Both the position numbers and the translations under genes were made by a program. From Kitasatospora sp. NBC_01250 (GTDB taxonomy: Bacteria > Actinomycetota > Actinomycetes > Streptomycetales > Streptomycetaceae), in the NCBI RefSeq assembly GCF_036226465.1, contig NZ_CP108476.1, positions 5,394,001 to 5,458,000 on the forward strand: a stretch of DNA of 64,000 bases. The letters are read 5' to 3'. The notes under the pieces were generated by a model, which was given only the letters and a program-made list of their open reading frames with translations, made no database searches and was not told the origin of the DNA. Below, in pieces: positions 43,008 to 51,116 of this stretch. Numbering within the stretch: the stretch's first letter is position 1; every line of letters starts with the position of its first letter.

Positions 43008-43943
43008 ATGGACGACGACACCCTGCACACGATCGGGGAACTGGCCCGGCTGACCGGCCTTTCGGTCAAGACCATCCGGTTCTGGTCCGACACGGGCGTG
43101 GTGCCGCCGACCGACCGCACCCCCGCCGGCTACCGGCGCTACGGACCCGACGCGCTGGCCCGACTGGACCTGGTGCGCACGCTGCGCGAACTCGGCGTCG
43201 ACCTCGCCACCATCCAGCAGGTGCTGGCCCGCGAGGTCACCGTCGCCGAGGTCGCGCAGGCGCACGCCGAGGCCCTGGACGTGCAGATCCGCACGCTGCG
43301 GCTGCGTCGCTCCGTGCTGCGCGCGGTGGCCCGGCGGGGGGCCACACCCGAGGAGATGGAACTGATGCACAAGCTCGCCAAGCTCACCGACCGGGAACGC
43401 CGCCGCCTGATCAACGACTTCATCGACGAGGCCTTCGATGGGCTCGACGTGGGGCCCGAGTTCGTGGCCAAGATGCGCGCCGCGATGCCCGAGCTGCCGG
43501 ACGACCCGACCCCCGCGCAGACCGACGCCTGGGTCGAGCTGGCCGAACTGGTCCAGGACCCGGCGTTCCGGGCCGGGGTCCGCAAGGCGGCTGCCTACCA
43601 GGCCCAGGACCGGGCGCTGGGCACCAAGGAGGACGTGGCCGCCAACCGGGCGCTGGTGGACCTCGTGCTCAGCCGGGCCGGCGCGGCGCTGGCAGCCGGG
43701 ATCAGCCCGGGCGGGGCCGTCGCCGGGCCGGTGCTCGACGAACTGGCCGGGGCCTTCGCCGGGTTCTTCGAGCGCCCGGACGGACCGGAGTTCCGGGCCT
43801 GGCTGCTGGAGCGGATGGAGAACGGCAACGACCCGCGCTACGAGCGGTACTGGCAGCTGATCGGGCAGATCAACGGCTGGCCCGCGCAGCCCGCCCTCGG
43901 CCCGGCCTTCGGCTGGCTGACCGAGGCGCTGCGGGCCGGCTGA
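43008..43943 (+). CDS. MerR-family transcriptional regulator
   Basis: A 311-residue regulator. Residues 5-75 are the winged HTH (TIGELARLTGLSVKTIRFWS, GYRRYGPDALARLDLVRTLR), and residues 80-118 the dimerisation helix. The long C-terminal region (120-311), with LTDRERRRLINDFIDEAF and repeated helices, is larger than in metal sensors, so a small-molecule ligand domain is likely. It has no Cys cluster for metals. ATG 43008 has AAGGTGG upstream; GTG 42981 lies inside the operator dyad and is less likely. Target genes other than its own are unknown. Confidence 0.87.
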   Translation: MDDDTLHTIGELARLTGLSVKTIRFWSDTGVVPPTDRTPAGYRRYGPDALARLDLVRTLRELGVDLATIQQVLAREVTVAEVAQAHAEALDVQIRTLRLRRSVLRAVARRGATPEEMELMHKLAKLTDRERRRLINDFIDEAFDGLDVGPEFVAKMRAAMPELPDDPTPAQTDAWVELAELVQDPAFRAGVRKAAAYQAQDRALGTKEDVAANRALVDLVLSRAGAALAAGISPGGAVAGPVLDELAGAFAGFFERPDGPEFRAWLLERMENGNDPRYERYWQLIGQINGWPAQPALGPAFGWLTEALRAG

Positions 43944-44012
43944 GCTGATCGGCTGAGCCGCGGGCCGGCTGAGCCGCGGGGCCGGCTGAGCCGAGCGGCT
44001 GAGCCGCGGGGT
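43938..44012. repeat. Imperfect tandem repeat of GGCTGAGCCGCGGG
   Basis: Four to five copies of a 13-17-bp unit start at the stop codon of the MerR gene (the first copy includes the TGA) and run into the next terminator. Confidence 0.65.
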
Positions 44013-44039
44013 GGCCGGTCCGCGGTCGGCCACCCCGCG
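44005..44039 (+). terminator. Terminator after the MerR gene
   Basis: 12-bp perfect stem CGCGGGGTGGCC and complement (44005-44016 with 44028-44039). Confidence 0.7.
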
Positions 44040-44070
44040 AACTCTCCGCTGCGGCAAGCGGGTCGGGTCC

Positions 44071-44082
44071 TATGATCGACGC
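44071..44082 (+). promoter_or_regulatory. Leaderless-type promoter
   Basis: TATGAT at 44071-44076 ends 6 nt before ATG 44083. Confidence 0.5.
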
Positions 44083-45555
44083 ATGCGCACAGGCGGCAGG
44101 ACCGGCAGCGGTGGTGCGCCCGACGCCGTGGTCATCGGCACGGGCCCGAACGGGCTGGCCGCCGGTGTCACGCTGGCCCGGGCCGGGCTGCGGGTGGAGC
44201 TGTACGAGGCGGCCGGGACCATCGGCGGCGGCCTGCGCAGTCTGCCGCTGTTCGACTCGCAGGTGCTGCACGACATCTGCGCCGCCGTCCACCCGATGGG
44301 CGCCGCCTCGCCCTTCCTCCGCGCCTTCGACCTGGCCGCGCACGGCGTCGAGCTGCTGCGGGCACCGGTGGCCTACGGGCATCCGCTGCCCACCGGGCCC
44401 GCCGCGCTGGCCTGGCACGACCTGGACGCCACGGTGGCCGGGCTGGGGGCGGACGGCCCGGCCTGGCGCCGGCTGATGGCGCCGCTGGTCGAGCACAGCA
44501 CCGAGGTCGTCCGGCTCTTCCTCTCCGACCTGCGAACCCCGCCCACCGACCTGGCCACCCCGCTGCTGCTGGCCGAGCGGATCCTGCGGCACGGCACGGT
44601 GCTGGCCCGCCACCAGTTCCGCACCGAGCAGGCGGCCGCGCTGCTGGCGGGCGTCGCCGCGCACGGCGTGGGGCGGCTGCCCTCGCCGGCCGCCGGTGCG
44701 ATCGCGGTGCTGCTCGGCCACCTCGCCCACAGCAGCGGCTGGCCACTGGCCCGAGGCGGCTCGCAGGCGATCGCCCGGGCGCTGGCCGACGACATCACCG
44801 CGCACGGCGGGGTGATCCACACCGGCACTCCGGTCACCGACCTGCGGGAGCTGCCGCGGGCCAAGGCGGTGCTCGCCGACGTCGCGCCCAAGGGCCTGCT
44901 CGCACTGGCCGGCCCGCGGCTGCCGGCCGGCTACGCCCGGCAGCTGGCCCGCTACCGCTACGGGCCGGCCGCCGCCAAGGTCGACTACCTGGTCGACGGG
45001 GCCGTCCCGTGGGCCGACGCGGGGCTGCGCCAGGCCGGCACCGTGCACCTCGGCGGCACCCGGGCCCAGCTTTACGCGGGTGAGACCCTGACCGCGCGCG
45101 GGCAGCTGTCGCCCAGCCCGTTCGTGCTGGTGGTCGACCCCGCCGTGACCGACCCCGGCCGGGCGCACGGCGGCCGGCGCCCGGTCTGGGCCTACGCGCA
45201 CGTCCCGCACGGCGACCCGGTGGACCGCCACGAGCTGGTGACCTCGGCCATCGAGCGCCATGCCCCGGGCTTCCGGGACACCGTGCTGGCCCACCGCACG
45301 GTCACCGGCGCGCAGTGGGAGGCGTACAACCCCAACTACGTCGGCGGCGACATCGGCGCGGGCGCGATCAGCCTGCGCCAGAGCCTCTTCCGCCCCGCCG
45401 TGCGCTGGAACCCCTACCGCACCCCGCTGCCCGGCCTCTACCTCTGCTCCGCCGCCACCCCGCCCGGCCCGGCCGTCCACGGCATGTCCGGCCACCTGGC
45501 GGCGCGTGCGGCCCTGCGGCGCGAGTTCGGCATCCGCCTGGCCGACCTGCCCTGA
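44083..45555 (+). CDS. FAD-dependent oxidoreductase, phytoene desaturase-like
   Basis: A 490-residue flavoprotein. Dinucleotide motif: DAVVIGTGPNGLAAGVTLARAG followed by ELYEAAGTIGGGLRS. The C-terminal FAD contact region has LPGLYLCSAATPPGPAVHGMSGHLAA. Middle motifs include LARGGSQAIARALADDI. The family includes carotenoid desaturases and many uncharacterised actinobacterial oxidoreductases; no carotenoid genes are nearby, so the substrate is unknown. Start ATG 44083 is set by the -10 box 6 nt upstream and by the Rossmann motif. Confidence 0.87.
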   Translation: MRTGGRTGSGGAPDAVVIGTGPNGLAAGVTLARAGLRVELYEAAGTIGGGLRSLPLFDSQVLHDICAAVHPMGAASPFLRAFDLAAHGVELLRAPVAYGHPLPTGPAALAWHDLDATVAGLGADGPAWRRLMAPLVEHSTEVVRLFLSDLRTPPTDLATPLLLAERILRHGTVLARHQFRTEQAAALLAGVAAHGVGRLPSPAAGAIAVLLGHLAHSSGWPLARGGSQAIARALADDITAHGGVIHTGTPVTDLRELPRAKAVLADVAPKGLLALAGPRLPAGYARQLARYRYGPAAAKVDYLVDGAVPWADAGLRQAGTVHLGGTRAQLYAGETLTARGQLSPSPFVLVVDPAVTDPGRAHGGRRPVWAYAHVPHGDPVDRHELVTSAIERHAPGFRDTVLAHRTVTGAQWEAYNPNYVGGDIGAGAISLRQSLFRPAVRWNPYRTPLPGLYLCSAATPPGPAVHGMSGHLAARAALRREFGIRLADLP

Positions 45556-45575
45556 GCCGGCCGGGGCCCGGCCGG
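45555..45575. terminator. GC palindrome between convergent genes
   Basis: CCGGCCGGGGCCCGGCCGG lies in the 22-bp gap between the FAD gene and msrA and may end both. Confidence 0.35.
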
Positions 45576-45577
45576 GG

Positions 45578-46243
45578 TCAGCCGTCCGTCTTCGCGACGC
45601 CGATCGGGCAGCTGGCGCCGGTGCCGCCGAGGCCGCAGTAGCCGCCCGGGTTCTTGGCGTCGGAGAGGTACTGCTGGTGGTAGGGCTCGGCGGGGTAGAA
45701 GGGGCCGGCGGGGGCGATCTCGGTGGTGACGGGGCCCAGGCCGAGGCGGGTGAGGGCGGGCTGGAAGGCGTCCCGGGTGGCCTGGGCGGTGGCCAGCTGG
45801 GCGGGGGAGTGGGTGTAGACGGCGGAGCGGTACTGGGTGCCGACGTCGTTGCCCTGGCGGTTGCCCTGGGTCGGGTCGTGGGCCTCCCAGAAGGTCTTGA
45901 GCAGTGTCTCGTAGGAGATCAGCGCGGGGTCGAAGACCACCCGGACGGCTTCGGTGTGGCCGGTCAGGCCGCTGCACACCTCCTCGTACGTCGGGTTGGG
46001 CGTGTGGCCGCCCTGGTAGCCGACCAGGGTGGTCCAGACGCCGGGCAGGCGCCAGAACGTCCGTTCCGCACCCCAGAAGCAGCCGAGACCGAAGTCGGCG
46101 ACCTCGAGACCGGGCGGGTAGGGGCCGGTCAGCGGGTGGCCGAGCACGGTGTGCGGCTCGGCCAGGGTGAAGGCGGGCGCCGGACGCCCGGGCAGGGCCT
46201 GGTCGGCGGTGACGAGCGCGGTCTTGTGGCGGTTGAACAGCAT
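45578..46243 (-). CDS. msrA: Peptide-methionine (S)-S-oxide reductase MsrA
   Basis: Repairs the S epimer of methionine sulfoxide in proteins. At 221 residues it has the catalytic motif FGLGCFWGAERTFW with the nucleophilic Cys, then VGYQGGHTPNPTYEEVCSGLTGHTE, YFWEAHDPTQ-like FWEAHDPTQGNRQGNDVGTQYRS, and the C-terminal resolving Cys in YCGLGG. The N-terminal ~45 residues (ALPGRPAPAFTLAEPHTVLG) are the usual actinobacterial extension. The divergent neighbour is the cystathionine gamma-synthase gene. Confidence 0.96.
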   Translation of the reverse strand: MLFNRHKTALVTADQALPGRPAPAFTLAEPHTVLGHPLTGPYPPGLEVADFGLGCFWGAERTFWRLPGVWTTLVGYQGGHTPNPTYEEVCSGLTGHTEAVRVVFDPALISYETLLKTFWEAHDPTQGNRQGNDVGTQYRSAVYTHSPAQLATAQATRDAFQPALTRLGLGPVTTEIAPAGPFYPAEPYHQQYLSDAKNPGGYCGLGGTGASCPIGVAKTDG

Positions 46244-46343
46244 GTCCGGTGAACGCCCGGGCGGGGCCGGGGATTCCGCCGCCGCGGCCGGGTCCGGTCG
46301 GCCGGGGAGGACCGAGCGCGCGCCCGGGCCGTCCGGGTGCCAC

Positions 46344-46356
46344 TACGCTCGGTCGT
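46344..46356 (+). promoter_or_regulatory. Leaderless-type promoter for metB
   Basis: TACGCT at 46344-46349 ends 7 nt before ATG 46357 and no ribosome site intervenes. Confidence 0.5.
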
Positions 46357-47511
46357 ATGACTGAGCACCAGCACCCTCAGGGCTTCGAGACCCTCGCCAT
46401 CCACGCGGGTCAGGAAGCCGATCCCCTCACCGGGGCGGTCGTCCCTCCCATCTACCAGGTGTCGACCTACAAGCAGGACGGCGTCGGCGGCCTGCGCGGC
46501 GGTTACGAGTACAGCCGGTCGGCGAACCCGACCCGTACGGCGCTGGAGGAGTGCCTGGCGGCGCTGGAGGGCGGGCAGCGCGGGCTGGCCTTCGCCTCCG
46601 GCCTGGCCGCCGAGGACACCCTGCTGCGCACCGTGCTCGCCCCCGGCGACCACATCGTGATCCCCAACGACGCCTACGGCGGCACCTTCCGGCTCTTCGC
46701 CAAGGTGCTGACCCGCTGGGGCGTGGACTTCTCGGTGGCCGACACCCAGCACCCCGAGAAGGTCCGCGAGGCACTGAAGCCGAACACCAAGGCGGTCTGG
46801 GTGGAGACGCCCAGCAACCCGCTGCTCGGCGTGACCGACATCGCCGCCGTCGCGCAGATCGCGCACGCGGCCGGCGCGCTGCTCGTGGTGGACAACACCT
46901 TCGCCAGCCCGTACCTCCAGCAGCCGCTGGCGCTGGGCGCGGACGTGGTGGTGCACTCCACCACCAAGTACATGGGCGGGCACTCCGACGTGGTCGGCGG
47001 CGCGCTGGTGGCGGCGGACGCCGAGCTCGGCGAGCAGCTGGCCTACCACCAGAACGCGATGGGCGCGGTGGCCGGGCCGTTCGACTCCTGGCTGGTGCTG
47101 CGCGGGATCAAGACCCTGGGCGTGCGGATGGACCGGCACTGCGCCAACGCCGAGCAGATCGTGGCGCTGCTGGCCCGGCACCCGAAGGTCACCCAGATCT
47201 TCTACCCGGGGCTGGCCTCGCACGCCAACCACGAGGTGGCGGCCAAGCAGATGAAGGCCTTCGGCGGCATGGTCTCGTTCCGGATCGAGGGCGGCGAGCA
47301 GGCGGCCGTGGAGGTCTGCAACCGGGCCCGGCTGTTCACCCTCGGTGAGTCGCTGGGCGGCGTGGAGTCGCTGATCGAGCACCCCGGGCGGATGACGCAC
47401 GCCTCGGTGGCCGGCTCGCTGCTGGAGGTCCCGGCCGACCTGGTGCGGCTGTCGGTGGGCATCGAGTCCGCCGACGACCTGGTCGCCGACCTGGCGCACG
47501 CGCTGGGCTGA
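46357..47511 (+). CDS. metB: Cystathionine gamma-synthase/lyase
   Basis: A 384-residue PLP fold-I enzyme. It either makes cystathionine from an O-acyl-homoserine and cysteine or cleaves it to cysteine. Motifs: FETLAIHAGQEADPLTGAVV, YEYSRSANPTRTALEECLAALEGG, the Schiff-base Lys in VVHSTTKYMGGHSDVVGG, ASGLAAEDTLL, and the C-terminal SLGGVESLIEHPGRMTHAS. Synthase and lyase cannot be separated by eye; presence of cbs nearby would suit a lyase role in reverse transsulfuration. The message looks leaderless. Confidence 0.93.
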   Translation: MTEHQHPQGFETLAIHAGQEADPLTGAVVPPIYQVSTYKQDGVGGLRGGYEYSRSANPTRTALEECLAALEGGQRGLAFASGLAAEDTLLRTVLAPGDHIVIPNDAYGGTFRLFAKVLTRWGVDFSVADTQHPEKVREALKPNTKAVWVETPSNPLLGVTDIAAVAQIAHAAGALLVVDNTFASPYLQQPLALGADVVVHSTTKYMGGHSDVVGGALVAADAELGEQLAYHQNAMGAVAGPFDSWLVLRGIKTLGVRMDRHCANAEQIVALLARHPKVTQIFYPGLASHANHEVAAKQMKAFGGMVSFRIEGGEQAAVEVCNRARLFTLGESLGGVESLIEHPGRMTHASVAGSLLEVPADLVRLSVGIESADDLVADLAHALG

Positions 47512-47553
47512 TCCTTCCGGCCTGCGTCCAGGCCGAGTTGGGGCGCGGTGAGG

Positions 47554-47581
47554 GCGCTCCGGTCCGTCGGGACCGGGGCGC
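47554..47581 (+). terminator. Terminator after metB
   Basis: 12-bp stem with one mismatch (47554-47565 with 47570-47581) and a 4-nt loop. Confidence 0.6.
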
Positions 47582-47682
47582 TCTCGGCGCCTCCGGGTGG
47601 CCGGGCGGGGGCGTGCGGGACAGAGTGGACCTGTACTGCGCCCGCTCCTTCCGGGCCCGCTCCGAGCAGAGGGGACAGCCCG

Positions 47683-48726
47683 ATGCCAGCAGCCATCCAG
47701 GCCGAGAACCTGGTGAAGACCTTCGGCGACGTGCGCGCCCTGGACGGGGTGAGCCTGGACGTCCCGCAGGGGACGGTGCTCGGCCTGCTCGGCCCCAACG
47801 GCGCGGGCAAGACCACCACTGTGCGGGTCCTCACCACGCTGCTGCGGCCCGACTCCGGCAGCGCCGTGGTGGCCGGGCTGGACGTGCTGCGCCAACCCGG
47901 CCGGGTGCGCGGCGTGATCGGCCTGTCCGGTCAGTACGCGGCCGTGGACGAGTACCTGACGGGGCGTGAGAATCTGCAGATGGTCGGCGAGTTGTACCAG
48001 ATGCCGGCCAGGGCGGCGAAGGCGAGGGCGCTGGAGCTGCTGGAGTGGTTCAACCTCGCGGAGGCGGCCGACCGCACCGCCAAGACCTACTCCGGCGGCA
48101 TGCGGCGCCGGCTCGACCTGGCCGCCGCGCTGGTGGTGCGACCGCCGGTGATGTTCCTGGACGAGCCGACCACCGGACTGGACCCGCGCAACCGGCTGGC
48201 GCTCTGGGGGGTCATCGAGAGCCTGGTCGAGCAGGGCACCACGCTGCTGCTCACCACCCAGTACCTGGAGGAGGCCGACCGGCTGGCGCACGACATCGCG
48301 GTGGTCGACCACGGCAGGGTGATCGCGCGCGGCACCGCGGACCGGCTCAAGGCGCAGATCGGCGGCGAGCGGGTGGAGGTGGTGGTGCACCAGGCCGAGC
48401 TGATCGGCACCGCCGTCGAGGCGTTGAAGGGCTACGCGGTGGGCGAGCCCAGCGTGGAGCGGAACACCCGGCGGATCACCATGCCGGTCACCGGCGGCGC
48501 CCGGGTGCTGGCCGACGTGATCCGCGAGCTGGACGCGCGCGAGATCGAGATCGACGACATCGGGCTGCGCCGGCCGACCCTGGACGACGTCTTCCTGTCG
48601 CTGACCGGGCACGCCACGGCGGCTTCGAGCGGCGAGGCTCCGGAGGACCGGGCGCCGGGCGGCGGGAGCGGCGCGGCGCCCGGCGGGGGCGGGGGCCGGG
48701 GCCGGCGGGCCCGGAAGGAGGCCTGA
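47683..48726 (+). CDS. DrrA-type ABC exporter ATPase
   Basis: A 347-residue ATP-binding subunit of the daunorubicin-resistance (DrrA) class. Walker A GPNGAGKTT, Q-loop LSGQYAAVDEYLTGRENL, signature YSGGMRRRLDLAAAL, Walker B VMFLDEPTTGLDPRNR, and H-loop LLTTQYLEEADRL are present. The DrrA-specific C-terminal domain ends with LRRPTLDDVFLSLTGH. A Gly-rich basic tail follows. ATG 47683 has GAGGGGA upstream. The TGA is 1 nt before the permease ATG. It probably exports a lipid or drug. Confidence 0.93.
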   Translation: MPAAIQAENLVKTFGDVRALDGVSLDVPQGTVLGLLGPNGAGKTTTVRVLTTLLRPDSGSAVVAGLDVLRQPGRVRGVIGLSGQYAAVDEYLTGRENLQMVGELYQMPARAAKARALELLEWFNLAEAADRTAKTYSGGMRRRLDLAAALVVRPPVMFLDEPTTGLDPRNRLALWGVIESLVEQGTTLLLTTQYLEEADRLAHDIAVVDHGRVIARGTADRLKAQIGGERVEVVVHQAELIGTAVEALKGYAVGEPSVERNTRRITMPVTGGARVLADVIRELDAREIEIDDIGLRRPTLDDVFLSLTGHATAASSGEAPEDRAPGGGSGAAPGGGGGRGRRARKEA

Positions 48727-48727
48727 G

Positions 48728-49591
48728 ATGAGCGCGTCCACCGCGACCGAGCACGCCATCGGCGGCGCCGTCCCGCGTCAGCGGCACGGGATCGGGGCGA
48801 TGCTGCACGACTCCTGGGTGATCGCCCGGCGCAATTTGCGCAGAATGTCCAGAATTCCGGAAATCGTGGTGTTCGGGCTGCTGCAGCCGGTGATGTTCGT
48901 CCTGCTCTTCTCGTACGTGATGGGCGGCGCGATCAGGATCCCGATGGCCGGGTCCAGCTCCTCGATCTACATCCAGTTCCTGATGGCCGGCATCTTCGCG
49001 CAGACCGTCACCTTCGCGGTGGCGGGTGCCTCGGCCGGCATTGCGGAGGACATGACCAAGGGCCTGGTGGACCGGTTCCGCTCGCTGCCGATGACCCGCT
49101 CGGCGGTGCTGGCCGGACGGACCCTCGCCGACCTGGTGCAGACCGCGTTCACGCTGCTGGTGCTCGCGCTGGTGGCGCTCGCGGTCGGCTGGCGGATCCA
49201 CCACGGGTTCTTCCGCGCGCTGGCTGCGTTCGCGCTGCTCCTGCTGCTCGGCTACGCGTTCTCCTGGATCGGCGCGCTGATCGGGCTCTCGGTGCGCAGC
49301 CCGGAGGCGGCCACCTCGGCGGGGCTGATCTGGCTCTTCCCGCTGACCTTCGTCTCCAACGCCTTCGTGCCGATCAGCAGCATGCCGGGCTGGCTGCAGC
49401 CGGTCGCCTACTGGAACCCGTTCAGCTCGACCGTGCAGGCCTGCCGCGACCTGTTCGGCAACCAGATCGGGCCGGTGGACGAGGCCTGGCCGATGCAGCA
49501 CGCGATCGGGGTGTCGATCGTCTCCTCGCTGGTGGTGCTGGGGGTCTTCTCCTGGCTCTCGGTGCGCAAGTACCGCTCCGCGGTCGGATAG
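48728..49591 (+). CDS. DrrB-type ABC-2 permease
   Basis: A 287-residue permease with six membrane helices: about 40-60 (IPEIVVFGLLQPVMFVLLFS), 80-105, 135-158, 163-188, 195-215 and 255-276. The ABC-2 motif region is IPMAGSSSSIYIQFLMAGIF. FRSLPMTRSAVLAGRTLADLV is the typical cytosolic loop, and FVPISSMPGWLQPVAYWNPF is the conserved DrrB end region. It pairs with the ATPase immediately upstream. The last codons fall inside a tandem repeat that continues past the stop. Confidence 0.93.
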   Translation: MSASTATEHAIGGAVPRQRHGIGAMLHDSWVIARRNLRRMSRIPEIVVFGLLQPVMFVLLFSYVMGGAIRIPMAGSSSSIYIQFLMAGIFAQTVTFAVAGASAGIAEDMTKGLVDRFRSLPMTRSAVLAGRTLADLVQTAFTLLVLALVALAVGWRIHHGFFRALAAFALLLLLGYAFSWIGALIGLSVRSPEAATSAGLIWLFPLTFVSNAFVPISSMPGWLQPVAYWNPFSSTVQACRDLFGNQIGPVDEAWPMQHAIGVSIVSSLVVLGVFSWLSVRKYRSAVG

Positions 49592-49661
49592 CTGGAGCCG
49601 CTCCGCGGTCGGACAGCCGGGGCCGCTCCGCGGCCGGACAGCTGGGCCGCTCTGCGGTCGG
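49573..49661. repeat. Four-copy tandem repeat spanning the permease stop codon
   Basis: CCGCTCCGCGGTCGG-like units begin at 49573, 49598, 49623 and 49647 (periods 25, 25 and 24). The first copy encodes the last residues (RSAVG) and the stop codon; later copies are non-coding and diverged slightly. Confidence 0.75.
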
Positions 49662-49707
49662 CGCTGGCTGGGGGCCGTTCTGTCGTCAAGCGGGGCCCCG
49701 GTACGGA

Positions 49708-49753
49708 CGACGGCGGTGGGCCCGGACCGATCGGTCCGGGCCCACCGCCGTCG
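49708..49753. terminator. Bidirectional terminator between the exporter and greA
   Basis: A 46-bp perfect palindrome with 23-bp arms and no separate loop, serving two convergent genes. Confidence 0.88.
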
Positions 49754-49770
49754 CACGGGGCGTGGCCGGG

Positions 49771-50271
49771 TCAGCCGGTGAAGGGCTTGACCTCGAGGAT
49801 CCGCACGCTGGCCTTCTTGCCGTTCGGCAGCTCGTACTGGGCGTCCTCGCCGACCTTCTTGCCGTCGATCGAGCGGCCGAGCGGCGACTGCGGCGAGTAG
49901 ACGTCGAGGTCGTCGTCGCCGGCCACCTCGCGGGAGCCGAGCAGGAAGACCATGGTGTCGTCGGGGTCGCCGGCGAAGGCGACGGTGACGATCATGCCGG
50001 GGGCGACCACGTCGGAGTCCGCGGGGGCCTCGCCGACCTTGGCGCGCTCCAGGAGCTGGGTGAGCTGGCGGATCCGCAGCTCCATCTTGCCCTGCTCCTC
50101 GCGGGCGGCGTGGTAGCCGGCGTTCTCCTTGAGGTCACCCTCCTCGCGCGCGGCCTCGATCTTCTGCGTGATCTCGGCGCGCATCGGACCGGTCAGATGC
50201 TCGAGCTCGTTCCTGAGCTTGTCGTAGGCGGCCGGAGTGAGCCAGGTCACGGTCTCGCTGGTCTGGGTCAC
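49771..50271 (-). CDS. greA: Transcription elongation factor GreA
   Basis: GreA stimulates RNA cleavage in backtracked RNA polymerase. At 166 residues it has the N-terminal coiled coil with the acidic tip region EAAREEGDLKENAGYHAAREEQ-type motif (residues about 39-60) and the C-terminal FKBP-like domain (MVFLLGSREVA, YSPQSPLGRSIDGKKVGE, ASVRILEVKPF). ATG 50271 fits the family start. Upstream at 50323-50353 a 15-bp sequence (GGTGCTACAGGTGCT) occurs twice. Confidence 0.96.
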   Translation of the reverse strand: MTQTSETVTWLTPAAYDKLRNELEHLTGPMRAEITQKIEAAREEGDLKENAGYHAAREEQGKMELRIRQLTQLLERAKVGEAPADSDVVAPGMIVTVAFAGDPDDTMVFLLGSREVAGDDDLDVYSPQSPLGRSIDGKKVGEDAQYELPNGKKASVRILEVKPFTG

Positions 50272-50322
50272 GGGTGCTCCTCGTCGGTGCTGGGAGGTGC
50301 TGAGGGTTTTCGTCAGCAGTTC

Positions 50323-50353
50323 GGTGCTACAGGTGCTGGGTGCTACAGGTGCT
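50323..50353. repeat. Direct repeat upstream of greA
   Basis: GGTGCTACAGGTGCT at 50323-50337 recurs at 50339-50353. It may be a regulatory pair or slippage; its role is unknown. Confidence 0.6.
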
Positions 50354-50559
50354 CTCTACAAAGCAACGCCCGCCTCCGAGCCGTCCGGCGCGGAAGGGGC
50401 GAAACCACGAGCCTAACAATGTCCGGCCCGCAGTGGGAGTCCGGTAGCGGTGCGTTAACGGTCAGTTTGTCCGGGCTGTTCCGAGTCACTTGCCCGGTCC
50501 GCGGCCGGACCAATCCCACCAGGGCGGACGGGGGCCCTGGTTGACGGCGGTGCCCGGCG

Positions 50560-50979
50560 CTACTTCGCCGGGGTGCAGCCCATCAGCTCGGCCGTGGTGC
50601 CGCGCTCGGTGGTGCGGATCGTGACCGTCTGGACGAACGTGGTGCCCGCCTTGGGGACCGGGACGTCGAGCTGGCCGACCACCGAGCCGTCGGCGGCCTG
50701 CGAGCGGATCGTGCAGGTGCCGCCGGTGCCGGAGTCCTTGGTCACCGAGAGTTCGGCCTGCACCTCGCTGTCGGAGACCGGGTTGAAGACCGGGACCGCT
50801 CCGTTGAGCTTGGTGGCGGACATCAGGTACGAGCCGCCGAGCCAGGCCACCAGGCCCAGCAGCAGGACCGCCAGCACGGCGCCGACCAGCTTGAGGGTGC
50901 GGTCCGCCTGCTCGTCGCTCTGCCGGCCGTAGCGGCTCTGGGGCAGCGAATCGGGGGCGGTGCTGCTGGTGGCGGTCAT
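50560..50979 (-). CDS. DUF4307 membrane protein
   Basis: A 139-residue single-pass protein. The N-terminal ~25 residues (SRYGRQSDEQADRTLK) are cytosolic, a membrane helix spans about 31-50 (LVGAVLAVLLLGLVAWLGG), and the rest is a small extracytoplasmic beta domain (VFNPVSDSEVQAELSVTKDS, TCTIRSQAADGSVVGQLDV, ending with Cys in MGCTPAK) with two Cys that may pair. Homologues lie beside mca in many actinobacteria. ATG 50979 has GGAAGGGA upstream. Function unknown. Confidence 0.8.
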   Translation of the reverse strand: MTATSSTAPDSLPQSRYGRQSDEQADRTLKLVGAVLAVLLLGLVAWLGGSYLMSATKLNGAVPVFNPVSDSEVQAELSVTKDSGTGGTCTIRSQAADGSVVGQLDVPVPKAGTTFVQTVTIRTTERGTTAELMGCTPAK

Positions 50980-51116
50980 GGCAGGTAGTCCCTTCCGGGA
51001 AGGCCGTGGGCTGCGGCACCTGTCCACGCGCCGGGCGACGGGAATGTGCGGGCCTTCCAGTCCGTCACTATAGGGGGACGATGCTGAGCCCGGACATTCC
51101 CGGAAGGAACCAGGCG

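Noticed and set aside
43938..44012. Tandem repeat considered as a CRISPR-like array
   Set aside because: Units are only 13-17 bp, have no unique spacers, and merge into a terminator; no cas genes are present.
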